Source of the DNA: Thermoplasmata archaeon
GTDB lineage: Archaea > Thermoplasmatota > Thermoplasmata > Lutacidiplasmatales > UBA184
Length of the DNA stretch: 8,592 nt
NCBI GenBank assembly: GCA_021798415.1
Contig: JAJZGO010000057.1
Location: 1 to 8,592, forward strand
Reading direction: 5' to 3'
Notes under the pieces: generated by a model
Told to the model about the DNA's origin: nothing
The model's input: only the letters and a program-made list of their open reading frames with translations
Databases searched by the model: none
Made by a program: the position numbers and the translations under genes
In this document: one piece after another, positions 6,885-8,592 of the stretch
How the letters are laid out: every line of letters begins with the position of its first letter
How positions within the stretch are numbered: the first letter of the stretch is position 1

Positions 6885-7043
6885 ACTCAGCTTCTCAACT
6901 TTCCGGCGCTTCGCGACCTCCCGCCAGGGCTCCGCCCGGCGGGCGGAAGTGTCCGGTTCGCCTTCTGCGCAGTCGCGGCCTGCGTCGGCAGGTCGCGGGG
7001 GAACGACGGTCGGCGTCGGAGCCCCTCGTCGTGGCGTGGGCGC
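6885..7043. other. Convergent intergenic spacer
   Basis: Together with 6646-6719 and the MEDS-like fragment, this forms a stretch of about 400 nt without an intact gene between two convergent genes. A pyrimidine-rich patch at 6890-6905 is the only sequence that could help end plus-strand transcription. Otherwise I see GC-rich sequence with no clear hairpin plus T-run and no RNA gene. Confidence 0.35.
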
Positions 7044-8363
7044 TTAGGGCGCGGTGTACTCCGCGAGGGGCGTCCCGCTCGACTCCGCCTCGACGCGGTC
7101 GAGGAGCTCCGTGAGCGCCTCGATGGCCTGGGCGGCGACCGCGTCCGTCCCGAAACGCAATGCGTCGATCGACCGTCGCACGTCGTCCTGCGCTTGGGCG
7201 AGGACCTCGGGGTCGAGGCGCAGGCGAAGCATCCGCCGCGCCTCGTAGCGCAGGTGGCGATGCAGGGTCGACGCGTACTGGGAGAGGACGATCCCGCGCT
7301 CCCCGGAGGTCTCCGCGACCTCGGGCTCCGCGGCCGCCTCGAAGGCCGGGGGCGGCGGCGGCGATGGGAGCCGGTGTTCGTAGGCGTAGGCCACTTCACC
7401 GTCGAGGACCAGGAAGACGTTGCCCCCAAGGTCGGGGTCGACCGGACGAAGGATCGGCTTGCCGACCGCGTTGGCGACCCTCACGAGGTCTGGAAAGTCG
7501 CGCATCGTCACCGTTCGGGGAACGAAGGGAAGCGGGCCGGTCTCCACGAGGGTCGGGAAGCGGGGAGGATCGACCGTCGAGGTCGACCCCCGTGGCCCCG
7601 GCTTCGCCTTCCCGACCGTCCAGGCGAAGGTCCCGACGACCGCGCCCAGCGACCCGGCGAGGAGGGCCACTGCAGCCGCGTCGAGGCTCGGCCCTGGCGG
7701 GGGCGGGAGGGGTGCGGAAGCGTAGAGCGCCACGGAGCTCGAGTACGCGAGACCGGACGGCACGATCTCGGGCCCCGTGAACGAGAAGTTGAGGCCCGGC
7801 TCGAACGCCACGGCTTGGCGCATCGCGGCGACGGTGAGGTTTCCGGTGACGCTCGGCACGAAGGAGAGGGTCAGGGCCGGGCTCGTGTAGTTCAGCTGCC
7901 GGTCGATCGACGCGGCGAGCGCAAGCAGCTGGGTCACGTTCGCGTCGTACCCGGCCGAGATCGCGAGCCCGGTCGTGCTCGGGCTCGAGGTGTTGAGCCA
8001 CGTCGAGTACACGTCCTTCGCCCAGACCGGGGTCGCCAGGCGGACGGTGAACCGCTCGTGAAGCGAAACCGCGGCGGTCCGGTTCGTGAGAAACGTCGTC
8101 GAGAGCGTGGCGTTGATCCACTTCGTGATCGGGGCGAAGAGGGTGACGTTGCCACCGGCGACCTGCGTCGCGTTCCCAAACAGCGGGCTCGGCTGGACGG
8201 CCGCGGTGAAGTTGTTCCGGGCCGTCGCGTTGAAGGTCGCGATCGGCGACCTCGCGGGCACGGGCGTCGGCTCGAGCCCCACCGCGATCACGTACGCCGC
8301 GCCGGCGGCCGTGAGACCGAACACGACGAGGAGCACCCAGGGCACGCGGAACCCCCGACGCAT
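7044..8363 (-). CDS. DUF5305-like bitopic membrane protein with helical tail
   Basis: A 439-residue membrane protein. The order is: a short basic N-terminus, TM1 (about 8-28), an ectodomain (30-220), a proline-rich stalk (218-225), TM2 (about 228-250), and a cytoplasmic part (251-439). Eleven N-X-S/T sequons (N45, 51, 64, 72, 84, 94, 124, 142, 158, 175, 192) all lie between the two membrane segments and none afterwards, which fixes the topology. The segment 284-329 (TVTMRDFPDLVRVANAVGKP...GGNVFLVLDGEVAYAYE) resembles the conserved C-terminal region of archaeal DUF5305 proteins. Beyond it, after a proline run, come about 80 residues (353-432) predicted to be helical, longer than I expect for the family. 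Function is unknown; a surface-sensing or envelope role is only a guess. ATG 8363 is preceded by GAGGTGA 5 nt away and directly precedes TM1. The frame is open further upstream (GTG at 8498), but that start would put 45 polar residues before the membrane segment. Confidence 0.82.
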   Translation of the reverse strand: MRRGFRVPWVLLVVFGLTAAGAAYVIAVGLEPTPVPARSPIATFNATARNNFTAAVQPSPLFGNATQVAGGNVTLFAPITKWINATLSTTFLTNRTAAVSLHERFTVRLATPVWAKDVYSTWLNTSSPSTTGLAISAGYDANVTQLLALAASIDRQLNYTSPALTLSFVPSVTGNLTVAAMRQAVAFEPGLNFSFTGPEIVPSGLAYSSSVALYASAPLPPPPGPSLDAAAVALLAGSLGAVVGTFAWTVGKAKPGPRGSTSTVDPPRFPTLVETGPLPFVPRTVTMRDFPDLVRVANAVGKPILRPVDPDLGGNVFLVLDGEVAYAYEHRLPSPPPPPAFEAAAEPEVAETSGERGIVLSQYASTLHRHLRYEARRMLRLRLDPEVLAQAQDDVRRSIDALRFGTDAVAAQAIEALTELLDRVEAESSGTPLAEYTAP

Positions 8364-8368
8364 CAAAG

Positions 8369-8375
8369 TCACCTC
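8369..8375 (-). promoter_or_regulatory. Shine-Dalgarno site of the DUF5305-like gene
   Basis: The minus strand reads GAGGTGA-CTTTG-ATG, a close match to the consensus with 5-nt spacing. It decides for ATG 8363 over the upstream GTG at 8498 and means that this mRNA has a leader, unlike the metallohydrolase and GT-C-like genes. Confidence 0.65.
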
Positions 8376-8444
8376 GGACCCCCGCGGGATCCCACTCCGA
8401 CTCGGGCGGGCGCCATCCCCGGTGCGGAACGAGTCACGGTCAGA

Positions 8445-8453
8445 GGATAAGGG
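8445..8453 (-). promoter_or_regulatory. TATA-box candidate for the DUF5305-like gene
   Basis: The minus strand reads CCCTTATCC, with the same CTTAT core as the zinc-ribbon and phosphoesterase promoters. Transcription would start near 8421, leaving a leader of about 58 nt that contains the Shine-Dalgarno site. The nearby DNA is otherwise strongly GC-rich. Confidence 0.4.
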
Positions 8454-8592
8454 AACCGCCGCAGTCGCAACGTGCGGAGCGCCGGCGCGGGATGCCACCG
8501 CCGAAGGTCCCCGTTCCGGCCCGAGTCGGTGAGTCGCGCGGTCCGCGAGGTCGAGCCCCGACCGGCGGCCAGTCTCCGGCGCGCCGCGGGGC

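Noticed and set aside
5394..8450. A plus-strand open frame of about 1,018 codons crossing the phosphoesterase gene, the gap and the antisense of the DUF5305-like gene
   Set aside because: The translation is arginine/proline/glycine-rich with no fold character except the short MEDS-like stretch. It overlaps two well-supported genes. GC-rich DNA rarely forms stop codons, so long shadow frames are expected.
8369..8592. A minus-strand frame entering from the right edge and ending in TGA at 8369, just before the DUF5305-like start
   Set aside because: It could have been the end of an upstream gene, but the translation is arginine-rich without any domain, and it runs through the TATA-like site at 8445-8453.
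1..8592. CRISPR arrays, insertion sequences, tRNA or rRNA genes, toxin-antitoxin pairs, phage genes
   Set aside because: I saw no regularly spaced direct repeats, terminal inverted repeats with a transposase, cloverleaf-like segments or phage-type proteins on either strand.

Overview
The window is very GC-rich (third codon positions are almost all G or C) and reads as a piece of an archaeal chromosome. The most likely source is an uncultured high-GC member of the Thermoplasmatota or a related lineage; this placement is inferred from gene content and signals, not from a marker gene. Supporting signs are AT-rich TATA-like elements about 26-28 nt (leaderless) or about 37-42 nt (short leader) upstream of start codons, Shine-Dalgarno sites at two other genes, secreted proteins crowded with N-X-S/T sequons, and a DUF5305-type membrane protein, a family known mainly from archaea.

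Layout, left to right. Four genes lie on the minus strand. Their transcription order is: an MBL-fold metallohydrolase (3310-4248); a small conserved protein of unknown function (2886-3203), probably in the same operon; a DinB-like protein (2228-2773); and a large GT-C-like polytopic membrane protein (20-2119). The last two each have their own candidate promoter. Divergent from the metallohydrolase, on the plus strand, are a double zinc-ribbon protein (4452-4913) and a secreted acid phosphatase/phospholipase C-type phosphoesterase (5122-6645). After that comes a stretch of about 400 nt with no intact gene. It carries what looks like the C-terminal remnant of a MEDS-domain protein (about 6720-6884). 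A DUF5305-like bitopic membrane protein (7044-8363) then runs convergently on the minus strand. The last 229 nt hold its Shine-Dalgarno site and candidate promoter, and no other gene I can support.

Functionally this looks like ordinary chromosome with a cell-surface theme: a membrane glycosyltransferase-like protein, a secreted, probably glycosylated phosphoesterase, and a membrane protein with a glycosylated ectodomain. The remaining genes are small metal-binding or hydrolase genes. No insertion sequence, CRISPR array, tRNA, rRNA or phage gene is visible. I see no convincing new multi-gene system. The points most worth a second look are the MEDS remnant, the extra helical tail on the DUF5305-like protein, the metallohydrolase/small-protein pair, and the promoter spacings, which decide several start codons. 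Long antisense open frames (up to about 1,000 codons) are by-products of base composition.
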